A stretch of 64,000 nucleotides of DNA from positions 257,624 through 321,623 of the forward strand of contig CAVQJI010000037.1 of NCBI GenBank assembly GCA_963712715.1. Reading direction: 5' to 3'. The notes under the pieces are model-generated. The model was not told where the DNA came from, did no database searches, and was given only the letters and a program-made list of their open reading frames with translations. This stretch comes from JAFEDN01 sp963712715. GTDB lineage: Bacteria > Pseudomonadota > Gammaproteobacteria > Coxiellales > Coxiellaceae. This document shows positions 46,395 through 55,454 of the stretch, piece after piece (the first letter of the stretch is position 1; each line of letters begins with the position of its first letter). The translations under genes and the position numbers were made by a program.

Positions 46395-46895
46395 GGGGCA
46401 CCTCCCCCACCACGCATCCGGTGCGCCGTCGCCGCCGATCCTCCGGCGAAGGAGCACCCTGACAGCACGGCTTTTATATCTGTCATGGTGACAAAATGAC
46501 CCGCAGCGTTACGCCCAAAGCGCGACTTCGCGGGGCTCACCTCTCCATTCCCGCTGAGCAGAACAAGTTCCTGAAGATACCCCTCGTTCCAGCAGGAGGC
46601 TCACGCCTGTGGAGGCAGACGAATCTCAAACGCGGGCCCCTATTGCCCGTTCATGGCAATCAGTCTTGGCTGCCATCGCGACAGTGCTTTGATAACGCCG
46701 GACGCGGATTTTCGCTCCTGCCGGCGCTTTCGCCAGGGGATTCTGTGGCTGATGGCGAAACGCGCTGTGACTTCTCGCCACTATCTCGCAGAGGTATGGC
46801 GAAGTCCGTCAAACTAGTCCCTCAGCCTGCGATTCGCAGTGTTTGCGGCGCGGCCGCATCGTGAACCCCTGGCAAAGCCGTGTGAGGAAGAGCGC
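46395..46895. other. Intergenic between divergent genes
   Basis: No gene seen; ORFs in this stretch read through both strands without ribosome sites. Promoters of the large membrane protein (minus) and the GH13 enzyme (plus) should lie here. Confidence 0.35.
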
Positions 46896-48878
46896 ATGAT
46901 GTCGCAGCAAAATATCTCTGCTTCCACACCCATGGGGGGAACGCTGGTTCCTGGCGGAGCCACCTTTCGCGTCTGGGCGCCTCGTGCATCAGGCGTGTTT
47001 CTCAACGGCACTCTGGGAGGCGCAGCCTGCACCGGACAGAGCCCTGACCTTCTGCTGGCGAACGACGGCAAAGGTTATTGGACCGGCCTCTTTCCCCACG
47101 CCGCCGAAGGGGATCTCTATCGCTTTCTGGTAGTTGGTACTGGTTCCACCGGTAACAAGCGAGATCCCTATGCGCGCGAGCTTGCGACCGACGCACCATT
47201 TCCCGCGAGCAGTTCTATCCTTCGCTCCGCCACAAGCTATCACTGGCACGATGCTGCCTTTGTGACGCCTGACTTCAGCAACATGATCGTGTACCAGGTG
47301 CACATCGGCACCTACGCCGTTCGAACCGCCGGTGTGAATTCGACTTTCCTGGACGTGATCGGCAAGATCCCTTACCTGGTCAGCCTGGGAGTGAATGTGC
47401 TCCAGCCGTTGCCCGTGGATGAAGTCGAAGCGAACCCGTCCATGGGCTATAACGGCGCCGACTTGTTCTCGCCGGACTTCCCCTACGGAGTCACCGATCC
47501 AGTAGCACTCACAAGTCATCTCGCAACCATCAATGGCCTTCTTGGCGCAAAGGGCCTGTCCCCACTCGGTGTGCAGGATGTCACTTCCGGACACAATCAA
47601 CTGAAAGCGCTGGTCGACCTCTGTCACGTCTACGGAATAGCAGTGGCGTTCGACGTGGTCTATAACCACGCTGGCGGATTCAGCGTGAACAACGCGCTCG
47701 ACGATCAGTGTCTCTACTACTTCGACAGAGTGCCGGACCGGGGAAACAATAACGACAGCCTGTACTTTACGGATCAGGACCGGGGTACCGGCGGACTCGC
47801 CTTCGCCCTCTGGAATAACGACGTTCGCCAGTTCCTCCTGAACAACGCCTGTTACTACATCAACGAGTTTCATGCCGACGGTTTCCGCTACGACGAAATC
47901 AGCATCCTGCTCTCTACCAATCGCGACTCGGGCTGGAGCTTCTGCTGCGATCTCACCAGCACCTTCCGCTACATCAAGCCGCGGCTTCTGCAGAATGCTG
48001 AGTACTGGCCTAGTGAATTCGACGACTATCCAAAAACCTGGCCGCAGATCCTCGCTCCGGTCGCAGACGGCGGAAGCGGGTTCGATGTGGTCCAACACGA
48101 CGCACTGCGCAAAGCCCTCCGCAGTGTGCTCCAGTCAGCGGCGGCCGGCCAGCAAGCCGCAGTCGACTTCGACAGCCTCGCACAGGCGCTCTACCCTCCG
48201 GGATTTGCTCATGGATGGCAGGCTGTCACCTGTATCGAAAATCACGATGTGGTCTTCACAGGAAGAGAACAACGCGTTCCTGCTGTTTCCGATTCCTCCA
48301 ATCGGCGATCGTGGTACGCACGCAGTCGCTCGCGCTTTGCGACCGGCATTCTGCTCACATCTCCCGGCATCCCGCAGCTCTTTATGGGACAGGAGTTCCT
48401 GGAAGACAAACAGTGGAACACGCCGCCCGATCCCTCTTCTCTGATCTGGTGGGACGGCCTCGAGAGCGGGATCGATTCTGCGATGGTGAACCATCTCCGC
48501 TTCACACAGGAACTGATTCGCCTGCGCTGGAATCAGCCCGCATTGCGCGGAGACAACGTCAATCCCTTTCATATCCACAACGAGAACCGCGTCCTCGCAT
48601 ATCACCGGTGGCTCGACGGGAGCGGCCAGGACGTCGTCATCGTCGCAACTCTCTCGGAGAGCACCTGGTACAACTACGCCATCGGCTTCCCGTTCGCCGG
48701 CCGCTGGGCCGAAATGTTCAACAGCGATGTCTACGACAACTGGGTCAACCCCATCGTTGCTGGCAACGGAGGATCGATCTCAGTCTCCGGTCCGCCGCTT
48801 CACGGCTTTCCGGCGTCGGCTCCCATCGTGATTCCCGCGAACGGGTTTGTCGTCTTCGCGCACGAGCCTAGTCGGTAG
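46896..48878 (+). CDS. GH13 alpha-glucan-acting enzyme (branching-enzyme-like)
   Basis: 660 residues from ATG 46896 with GAGGAAGAG upstream; the longer start at 46839 is unlikely. Order: N-terminal CBM48-like domain (GATFRVWAPRASGVFLNG), (beta/alpha)8 barrel, C-terminal beta domain. The GH13 motifs are AFDVVYNHAGG (about 250), GFRYDE with nucleophile D333, NAEYWP with acid/base E369, and CIENHDVVFTG with H450-D451. It acts on alpha-1,4/1,6-glucans such as glycogen or trehalose-related sugars. The short length compared with GlgB (about 730) and the absence of a second N-domain leave the exact reaction open. No signal peptide. Confidence 0.85.
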   Translation: MMSQQNISASTPMGGTLVPGGATFRVWAPRASGVFLNGTLGGAACTGQSPDLLLANDGKGYWTGLFPHAAEGDLYRFLVVGTGSTGNKRDPYARELATDAPFPASSSILRSATSYHWHDAAFVTPDFSNMIVYQVHIGTYAVRTAGVNSTFLDVIGKIPYLVSLGVNVLQPLPVDEVEANPSMGYNGADLFSPDFPYGVTDPVALTSHLATINGLLGAKGLSPLGVQDVTSGHNQLKALVDLCHVYGIAVAFDVVYNHAGGFSVNNALDDQCLYYFDRVPDRGNNNDSLYFTDQDRGTGGLAFALWNNDVRQFLLNNACYYINEFHADGFRYDEISILLSTNRDSGWSFCCDLTSTFRYIKPRLLQNAEYWPSEFDDYPKTWPQILAPVADGGSGFDVVQHDALRKALRSVLQSAAAGQQAAVDFDSLAQALYPPGFAHGWQAVTCIENHDVVFTGREQRVPAVSDSSNRRSWYARSRSRFATGILLTSPGIPQLFMGQEFLEDKQWNTPPDPSSLIWWDGLESGIDSAMVNHLRFTQELIRLRWNQPALRGDNVNPFHIHNENRVLAYHRWLDGSGQDVVIVATLSESTWYNYAIGFPFAGRWAEMFNSDVYDNWVNPIVAGNGGSISVSGPPLHGFPASAPIVIPANGFVVFAHEPSR

Positions 48879-49113
48879 CCCCGCGAAGTCGCCGGCATCT
48901 TCCCCCCATGCTCTCGCACCGATTCACGAAGAAACCGCGACACGTTTCCCGTCGGACGAAGACATGTTTGGGCACGCGCCACTCCCGTCAGATCCGTAAA
49001 GCCTCGCGGGGGCGCTCAGCGCAGGACCCAGATCTGATCCAGAAGTCACGTAGCTTCCGCTCCCCTGACTTAATTCTTGGAGGACGTCAATGAGAGACGG
49101 TGAGACTTTTCGC

Positions 49114-50235
49114 CTACGGCTTGTTGTCCTCCTTTTTCTCCGACCCTATAGGTGTCTCGCCCGTATGCATCACATTCTGTAAAGTCTCTGGGCTAATCTT
49201 CGTACTTGCCTCGCTAGCTCCTTCACCAGATTGTTGGGGCGTCTTCGAATCAATTGCAGTACTTCTAGCAGCAGGTACCCTATCACTTGGCGAGAGCTTC
49301 GAGGCGAGTCTATCTAGGCTGTCGGGGACAAGCCGCTCGGCAAATCCCGCGAGAAAGGCCCACAAGAAAAGCTTTCCATACTCTACGGCTGTTGTGGGCA
49401 CCGTCTCCCAGGCAAACCAAAAGTGTGACAAGACTTCCTTGCCAGCTTGCGGAGCATAGAAAGCTGGGAAGACAGTGCCTGTCAAGATGCCACCGATGAA
49501 CATGAACAACAGGACGGTAGCGAAGATGGCGCCAAGTAGAGGCGACAGCCACAGATAGTAGTCTGCGCTATCGAGGCCGAAGACACTGATCAACGGATCA
49601 CCGTCATTCGGAATGCTCTCCATTCGCCGTTGTGAGCTGACAAAACCCCCAAGGATGCCCCAATAAATCACACAAGCCAGCATTGCGGCAAATTCAAAAC
49701 GATAGCGACCACAAACGAAAAGCAGGAAAGCACCAAGCAGGATCGTGTATATAACGACAGATAAAATGCAGCGCTTCGTTAGCGACCTTCGCATTCTCTC
49801 CCGCATTGGTATAAGTGAGTAATGCCAATGAAGGACATCAAGGATACGAGTCAGGTCAGCCTTAACCATCGCCAATTTCGCTGGAGTGTCAGTCTCACTC
49901 GGAGGGTTCGAGTTAGTGTATTTTTCGTACACCGATGGACAGGCAATCTCCCGAAAACGTTCCCGGATGATCCAGGTGTTTCGGTTGACCACCTCAGGCG
50001 GCTGCAATGAGAAAACGATATTCTCCAGCAGGAACACATCACCCCAGGTAAGGTCATCAGGCCTTTCGCTGGACTTCGTGATCACCGCATTTGCGCGGGG
50101 GTCGGCAGCGTCTAGGGTGACATATACAGCAATGAGATGGTCAAAGTAGGACCATCCATAGTGTGGTAGATTCGGTGGGTCTCTTAGATTGAGAACGATA
50201 CCCAGCCTGCGCCAGAATTTCCGCCAACTTATCAT
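49114..50235 (-). CDS. Hypothetical membrane protein
   Basis: About 373 residues from ATG 50235 (MISWRKFWRRLG), which has GGAGG eight nt upstream; the longer start at 50322 is less likely. The N-terminal half is soluble with conserved-looking YFDHLIAVYVTLDAADPRA. The middle has four TM segments (SVVIYTILLGAFLLFVCG, FAAMLACVIYWGILGG, LLGAIFATVLLFMFIGGIL, and KLFLWAFLAGFAERLVP). The tail is polar and acidic. It ends 235 nt from the convergent GH13 gene. Unrecognised. Confidence 0.6.
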   Translation of the reverse strand: MISWRKFWRRLGIVLNLRDPPNLPHYGWSYFDHLIAVYVTLDAADPRANAVITKSSERPDDLTWGDVFLLENIVFSLQPPEVVNRNTWIIRERFREIACPSVYEKYTNSNPPSETDTPAKLAMVKADLTRILDVLHWHYSLIPMRERMRRSLTKRCILSVVIYTILLGAFLLFVCGRYRFEFAAMLACVIYWGILGGFVSSQRRMESIPNDGDPLISVFGLDSADYYLWLSPLLGAIFATVLLFMFIGGILTGTVFPAFYAPQAGKEVLSHFWFAWETVPTTAVEYGKLFLWAFLAGFAERLVPDSLDRLASKLSPSDRVPAARSTAIDSKTPQQSGEGASEASTKISPETLQNVMHTGETPIGSEKKEDNKP

Positions 50236-50579
50236 TTGCAAAACCTCCGACAGGGAATGGCTCAACAAATAGAGCTCGACTCCTGGGCCCGGCAAATGTG
50301 ACCAGTTTTCCGCGGACAGCAATGATACTGCTGATCACACTGTCACGAAAAGACCTTTCTCAGATGAGGCGCTGGAAAGGTATGGTTCTATCTCCGAGCG
50401 GCTTCAGCGAGGGGTTGAAGAGATCTGCGCGGGTCCCTCTCGAAAAGCTCACTCATCGACGTGCTACAGCCTGCCTCAAGCCAAAGGCGCTTCCGAAGAT
50501 GAAGCACGTTGTAATCGTCATTTATAAGCTCTAAACTCCCCCGAATATCTACACTGTCAATGCCGTATAAGGAGGACAC
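50236..50579. other. Intergenic between divergent genes
   Basis: No gene seen. The right end holds AAGGAGG directly before the M15 peptidase start. Confidence 0.4.
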
Positions 50580-51098
50580 ATGGATAAGAGAAGTGAGGCG
50601 GTTCTGGCAAATGTGGATTCCGGCTTAGCAGACAAGGTTCGTGCAGCGGCAAATCAGCTCGCCACGTTAGGAACATATCTCCTTGTTGTTTCGGGTCTGC
50701 GCACAGCGGCAGAACAGAATGCACTGTATGCGCAGGGACGGAATGGCGCGCCGGGCCACATTGTGACAAACACTAAAGCTGGTCACTCAATGCATAACTA
50801 TGGTCTAGCAGCTGACGTTGTGCAGTATCTGTCTGGAAAGTCGGGGCAGCTTAACTGGGATTCGAATACACCCCAATTTAGAGCTATGGTCGCCGCCCTT
50901 GAAGCCCAAGGGCTCGTCTGGGGAGGCGATTGGAAGACATTCCCAGACCCTGATCATTTCCAGATGCCAGGCATTCCCGCCAGTCCAAACGGCGCAATGC
51001 TCGCCGATTACGGTGATGGCGGGCAAGCAAGTCTTAGGTCAATTTGGAGTCTTAGGTCAATTTGGAGCAAAGCCGCCGCAGGGACTTATGCCGTTTGA
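50580..51098 (+). CDS. M15-family peptidoglycan peptidase (endolysin-like)
   Basis: 172 residues from ATG 50580 with AAGGAGG upstream. Zinc ligands are visible: H72 and D79 in GHSMHNYGLAADV, and H126 in DPDHFQ; SGLRTAAEQNALYAQGR and GLVWGGDW are also typical. The family includes L-Ala-D-Glu endopeptidases of phage lysins and VanY-type carboxypeptidases that cut peptidoglycan stem peptides. No signal peptide or holin is seen, which favours a phage-derived or moron origin. The C-terminus contains a duplicated SLRSIW caused by an 18-bp tandem repeat, so the tail may be recently altered. Confidence 0.85.
   Translation: MDKRSEAVLANVDSGLADKVRAAANQLATLGTYLLVVSGLRTAAEQNALYAQGRNGAPGHIVTNTKAGHSMHNYGLAADVVQYLSGKSGQLNWDSNTPQFRAMVAALEAQGLVWGGDWKTFPDPDHFQMPGIPASPNGAMLADYGDGGQASLRSIWSLRSIWSKAAAGTYAV
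51030..51065. repeat. 18-bp tandem duplication inside M15 gene
   Basis: AGTCTTAGGTCAATTTGG occurs twice without spacer (51030-51047, 51048-51065). It adds six codons in frame. Confidence 0.85.
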
Positions 51099-51336
51099 TA
51101 CGACGAAACCTTCGGTTTCGTCGTCGCCGCTTCGGCTCGACCGAGGAGTGAAAAAATGTGCTTGGTACGTTCGTAACCAGTCACCTTAGCAATGAGCTAT
51201 ATACGACGAATATTGATGTCCGGATTATCAAAGTCTTTATCTCGACGTTGGTAACTGCGCCGGATGGACCTCCGGCTCAACAGGGAACTCTCCTTGGCGC
51301 AGCTGATGAACCTGCCAGCACATCTTCGGATCAACA

Positions 51337-52743
51337 TCAGAAAGCATTCGCCATCTTGACGTTGGGATGGCTTCCTTCGCCCGCTCCGAAGGCAATGTAG
51401 CCGCGCAGAACGATCTTGTTCTGCACAGCGACCGAAACGCCGACGCCTATATCGGTTCGCATTCCATTCGAAGCCAGCTGGCCGGGGGCTAAGGCAACAT
51501 TGCCGGCATCAAAGAAGGTATAAAGCCCGTACTGGCCCAACGGGTGCTTCTTCAGGCCGATCTGCGCAATGGGCTTATCGAAGTCCACCTGCGCGAGCAA
51601 TTGATTTGGTGCGCGCAACCGATAATCGACCAGTCCGCGCAGGGTATCAATGCCCTCGAAATCCGCACCGCCGAGCGTAGGCTGCAGATAGAATGGAACA
51701 CGACTTTCCGTTCCGGTGTAAGAAGCAGTGACTCGTCCGGCGACGGTGACGGTTCCCGCCAGGCATGAGCCGGTCACCTGCTGCATGCACAAGGCATCTT
51801 TCCACCACGGTCGATTGGCGAAGTCTGGGTTGCTCCATCGGCCGTTTCCTTTGGCCCGCTTCAATAGATCCACGCTCACGTCGGCCCAGCCATCGAGGCG
51901 GTCGAACGAGTATTGATTAGAGCCTTGATCAAAGTAGTGCCGGTACATCACCTCGGCTTCATGTCTTTCCCAGAGGATCGGCCTGGCCGTTGGCGTGCGG
52001 ATGCTTAAGCCTACTCCGACTTCTAGGAAGTCCGGCTGCGTGGTGGAAGCCGGTGCTCCCGGCTCACCGTAAAAGGTATTCACTGATGGCAGCGATGTGT
52101 CAGTCACACCTTTTGTCACCGGCCGCAAATACTTCAGCTCGCCTAGGCCTCCTACGATTCCCGCTCGGCCGCTTACATAAGGCAGCGGCATGTAGCCGTT
52201 GGCTCCGACCCAAGTTTCCTGTTGGCGATACACGGCGTGACCTGCAAGAGTGCTCGAGGGCCCTAGGCCGTAGAAGTCCTGGGTCCGCAGGTCGAATCGA
52301 ACCAGATTAAGATCTAGGTTGCCCTTGGTGTCATCGGTCTGCCCCGGGCGCCCGTTTTTACCTTTGATCTCGATTGGCCGTATCGGCCTGAAGACTATGC
52401 GATATTGTCCGCTGGCCACATAGGACGAGTTCATCGAATACAAGCCTTTGAGAGTGAACTTGTGATTGGCATCCGGTGCATACACCACGTGAACGCCGCC
52501 TCCAAACCCGCTGCCAGTACCGATATTTCCCATCGTTGGGCCCACGGGGTCCAAAGTGAAAAGGTCGATCGCACACTCCTCAAGGGTATGAAATCTCCAG
52601 GCCGGCTCAGCTTGCGAAGGTGGAGGCGTGGCCGGCGGTGTGCCGAAACCGGCGCGGCACACAGATTTGGTCGTCGTCCAGCTCTCCGCATGCACGCTCG
52701 CGGTTGCGAGCAACCCCAACAGCAAAACGGCTACGCATCTCAT
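51337..52743 (-). CDS. Outer-membrane beta-barrel protein (surface-antigen/BamA-like)
   Basis: 468 residues with a signal peptide (MRCVAVLLLGLLATASVHAE). Strands with alternating hydrophobics and Gly follow (FGGGVHVVYAPDANHKFTLK, ASGQYRIVFRP), and the latter part (DTLRGLVDYRLRAPNQLLAQ, GLYTFFDAGNVAL) resembles the barrel of the bacterial surface antigen family; the last residue is Phe. A Cys-containing loop (CMQQVTGSCLAG) is present. Its ATG overlaps the end of the phosphoesterase gene by 4 nt, so they are co-translated. Confidence 0.65.
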   Translation of the reverse strand: MRCVAVLLLGLLATASVHAESWTTTKSVCRAGFGTPPATPPPSQAEPAWRFHTLEECAIDLFTLDPVGPTMGNIGTGSGFGGGVHVVYAPDANHKFTLKGLYSMNSSYVASGQYRIVFRPIRPIEIKGKNGRPGQTDDTKGNLDLNLVRFDLRTQDFYGLGPSSTLAGHAVYRQQETWVGANGYMPLPYVSGRAGIVGGLGELKYLRPVTKGVTDTSLPSVNTFYGEPGAPASTTQPDFLEVGVGLSIRTPTARPILWERHEAEVMYRHYFDQGSNQYSFDRLDGWADVSVDLLKRAKGNGRWSNPDFANRPWWKDALCMQQVTGSCLAGTVTVAGRVTASYTGTESRVPFYLQPTLGGADFEGIDTLRGLVDYRLRAPNQLLAQVDFDKPIAQIGLKKHPLGQYGLYTFFDAGNVALAPGQLASNGMRTDIGVGVSVAVQNKIVLRGYIAFGAGEGSHPNVKMANAF

Positions 52744-54158
52744 ACCTTCAAACCTTGATGCGCCGCGACCGCTGCTTTTCCGACTGCCTGCACGAACGCG
52801 CCGGCGGTGCTCGCCTGATGCAGAACCTCTGCGGGCTCCGCCACCTGTCGCGATTGCGGCAATGATGCATTTACGCTGCGCGCAGTTTGCACGGCTTGAT
52901 GCTGCAGGTCCGAGAGCGGCGCTTGTGCCGCCGCTGCCGCCTGAATTCGTGGAATGACCCCGCCGTAGGCTGGCGCGGCAAACACCGGCCAGTCATCGCG
53001 AGGCGCCATCGCAAGATCCAGTAGGCTGTCGAGAGTGTTCGCGGCCTGCGCTCGCGCATACTGCGCGTCCGTCGGCCATGTGTTGGTGAGGAGTTTGAGG
53101 GCCGTCGCTATGATCGACGTGTGATCGAAGATTGTTTTCGAGATCGTACCTGGCCGAATATATGGCGATATCACAACTGCAGGGACGCGAACGCCACTCA
53201 TTTTGAAGTCGAATTGCGGATTCACGGAGCTTAGCCCATCAGGTGAGGGAAGCGGCACCGGTTTCACATGATCGTAGAGGCCGCCGTGCTCGTCGTAGAC
53301 GATCAGTAAGACACTGCTGTGCCACAGGTCATCGTTCTGGCGAATCGCATTATAGACGTTATGGATCAGCGTCTCGCCGTCGCGGACATCGCTGTCAGGA
53401 TGCTGGTCGGTCTCAGGAAGCACTCCACCGGTCGATATGTCGGCCGGGTGATAGCGAGGTTCTATGAAGCAGTATGCGGGCATATGATCCGCCGGGCCCG
53501 CACACATAGCGGCGAAGTTGCTGTAGTCCTGGTAGAAGAGGTTCTCGTGCGCCATGAGGCCGGAGAAGCTGAGCGTTTCCGACCAGTCCGACCAGAATAT
53601 GCAGGAGGGAACTTGATGCTTCCACAACTCCTCATACACGGTATAGAAGCCCTGGTAGAACTCGGGCGCCATATCCAGCCGCCCCCGCGATGTGCCGCAG
53701 TGGACATAGAGCCGGTTCGGCAGTGTTGGACCGGGAATCGATGAAAACCAGTGGTCGCAGACTGCATAGCTGCGAGCCAGAGTCGTCAGCACCGGGAGCG
53801 ACTTCGGGTTGAAGCACTTCATAATGTTCGCGCCGGCCGCCGCGCTGCCGCTCTTGGCTTCATAGTTGTTAACGAAGCCGGACATATCGGGCTGCTGCCC
53901 CGAAACGGGGTTTTGGGTACCGTAAAGCTGCTGAACCACGTCGGGGAAGTGGTGGTTCGGATCTGCTTTCAGATCGCCTGTGGGCCTCGCGTCGCGCGAA
54001 GCAAAGATCTTCTTTTCAGTGGAATCTTCGTTAAAGGGAAGCGCGGCCGGGTCCAAGCCTTCAATGTCATAGTCCGGGCTCTTCATGAAGCCCAGCATGT
54101 GATCCAGGCTCCGGTTTTCCATCATCAAGACGAAGAAATGATTGATCTGCGCTGGCAC
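52740..54158 (-). CDS. Phosphoesterase-family protein (phospholipase C / acid phosphatase like)
   Basis: 472 residues. Family motifs: FFVLMMENRSLDHMLGF at the start (metal Glu-Asn), DHWFSSIPGPTLPNRLYVH, LLIVYDEHGGLYDHV (metal Asp, His) and GVRVPAVVISPYIRPG, with FDHTSIIATALKL after it. These are the metal-binding sites of the phospholipase C/AcpA family. No Tat or Sec signal is present at the ATG, unlike secreted relatives, so it may be cytosolic or the start may be upstream. A barrel gene overlaps downstream, and a propeller gene lies 90 nt upstream. Confidence 0.85.
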   Translation of the reverse strand: MPAQINHFFVLMMENRSLDHMLGFMKSPDYDIEGLDPAALPFNEDSTEKKIFASRDARPTGDLKADPNHHFPDVVQQLYGTQNPVSGQQPDMSGFVNNYEAKSGSAAAGANIMKCFNPKSLPVLTTLARSYAVCDHWFSSIPGPTLPNRLYVHCGTSRGRLDMAPEFYQGFYTVYEELWKHQVPSCIFWSDWSETLSFSGLMAHENLFYQDYSNFAAMCAGPADHMPAYCFIEPRYHPADISTGGVLPETDQHPDSDVRDGETLIHNVYNAIRQNDDLWHSSVLLIVYDEHGGLYDHVKPVPLPSPDGLSSVNPQFDFKMSGVRVPAVVISPYIRPGTISKTIFDHTSIIATALKLLTNTWPTDAQYARAQAANTLDSLLDLAMAPRDDWPVFAAPAYGGVIPRIQAAAAAQAPLSDLQHQAVQTARSVNASLPQSRQVAEPAEVLHQASTAGAFVQAVGKAAVAAHQGLKV

Positions 54159-54247
54159 GGTAATCTCCGAAGGACTTTACGCTAGGGGAGCCACAATCCT
54201 CATTTTTCAACTCCACGGTTGCGAACGCACTGCTAGCGTTGCGCATC

Positions 54248-55192
54248 CTACACGTGCATCAGGAACTCTGGATTGTCAGTCAACTTACAGAGAAACGGCA
54301 GCGGCTTAAAATCCCGGTCGAATTTGAAGATCTTGTTCTGCGTACGGCTCGCGATGTAGAGGTTGCCCTTCTTCGAAAAGGCCATCGCTCCCCCATTCTT
54401 AATTCGCAGGCCAGGAATTGGCATTAGGCGCAGATTGCCCGGAGGCCGAGAGATATCGGCGCGGAGGATGTGGTTGGCACCGCTGACATATAGCTTTTGC
54501 TGGAAAGCCACCAGATGTACCGGCGTTTCGACTACATTGCTCTGGCCGAGGAATTTCCCGTTCCGGTCGTACACCTTGATCCTGCCGGCGGGCTGGTCGA
54601 CGACATAGAGTGCTTTGTTCGTCCATAGGACTCCACGTACGGAATGTTTTTTCAATCCTGCACCGGAGTAATGCAGTCCGGCTGGCAATGGAACCGTCGT
54701 CGTAGCTGGCCGGCTCAATGACCCAACGCTGGACGCAACAAAGGTGCCGGGAAGAAATTTTCCATGGGCGGGAAGAGCCGAAGGAATCGGAGCCGGCTTG
54801 CCGACTTTGCCCGCCTTGGCGACCGCAAGACGGGTGACTACGTTCGTGTCCTGACTCGATAGGTAGCAATTGTCATCGTCGAACGTGAAATCGAACGGAT
54901 GCAGAATCCCCTTGGTCGTCTCTCGTGATGCAAACTTCCCCACAAAGCGATACCTCGTCTTGGAGCCTTCATAGCAAAGCAGGCTATTCTGCGTCCTGTT
55001 CGCGACAGCTACATAGAGATATGGCCCGACCGACTGAATTCCGCGCAGCTCATCCAGGACGACTCCATCGGTGTCTTCGAGGACGGAGGGAGTAATGAGC
55101 TTTCCGTTCTTATCGTAGGCATGCACATTATTCTTGTGTGGGTGTCTGCCCGGCTTACCACCGTGAAAGGTAACAAAGAGCATCGCCATCAC
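54248..55192 (-). CDS. Beta-propeller protein (NHL/SMP-30-like)
   Basis: 314 residues built of repeated strands with the pattern hydrophobic-V/Y-x-D-x-x-G-K: VHAYDKNGKLI, LYVAVANRTQNSLLCY, LYVVDQPAGRIKVYDRNGKF, LYIASRTQNKIFKFD. This fits a five- or six-bladed propeller. No signal peptide is obvious. It is the first gene of the three-gene minus-strand operon with the phosphoesterase and barrel protein. Function unknown; a lactonase-like or scaffold role is possible. Confidence 0.65.
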   Translation of the reverse strand: MMAMLFVTFHGGKPGRHPHKNNVHAYDKNGKLITPSVLEDTDGVVLDELRGIQSVGPYLYVAVANRTQNSLLCYEGSKTRYRFVGKFASRETTKGILHPFDFTFDDDNCYLSSQDTNVVTRLAVAKAGKVGKPAPIPSALPAHGKFLPGTFVASSVGSLSRPATTTVPLPAGLHYSGAGLKKHSVRGVLWTNKALYVVDQPAGRIKVYDRNGKFLGQSNVVETPVHLVAFQQKLYVSGANHILRADISRPPGNLRLMPIPGLRIKNGGAMAFSKKGNLYIASRTQNKIFKFDRDFKPLPFLCKLTDNPEFLMHV

Positions 55193-55454
55193 CTCTGTGC
55201 GGAAGCCTTCTGACGTGACCAGTCTTCCGCGATTGATGCGGTCCTTGATGGACTATTTCTATAGTGCGACTCCACGGTGAAACATTTCAGGCGCGCCTGT
55301 CACTATCTCACGCATAAGTCCTGTTTCGTATACTTGGAAACGTATTTACAACTTAATCGACAGTCTCGATTTACTTGACAACACTAATTGCTGCGGCGTA
55401 GCGTCCCGCGGATCAAATCATGGGTCTCCGATTGCGTCGCCTAGGAGGAACACC

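Noticed and set aside
46989..48098. Minus-strand ORF of 369 codons
   Set aside because: It is antisense to the GH13 enzyme, which contains all four catalytic motifs in the plus frame.
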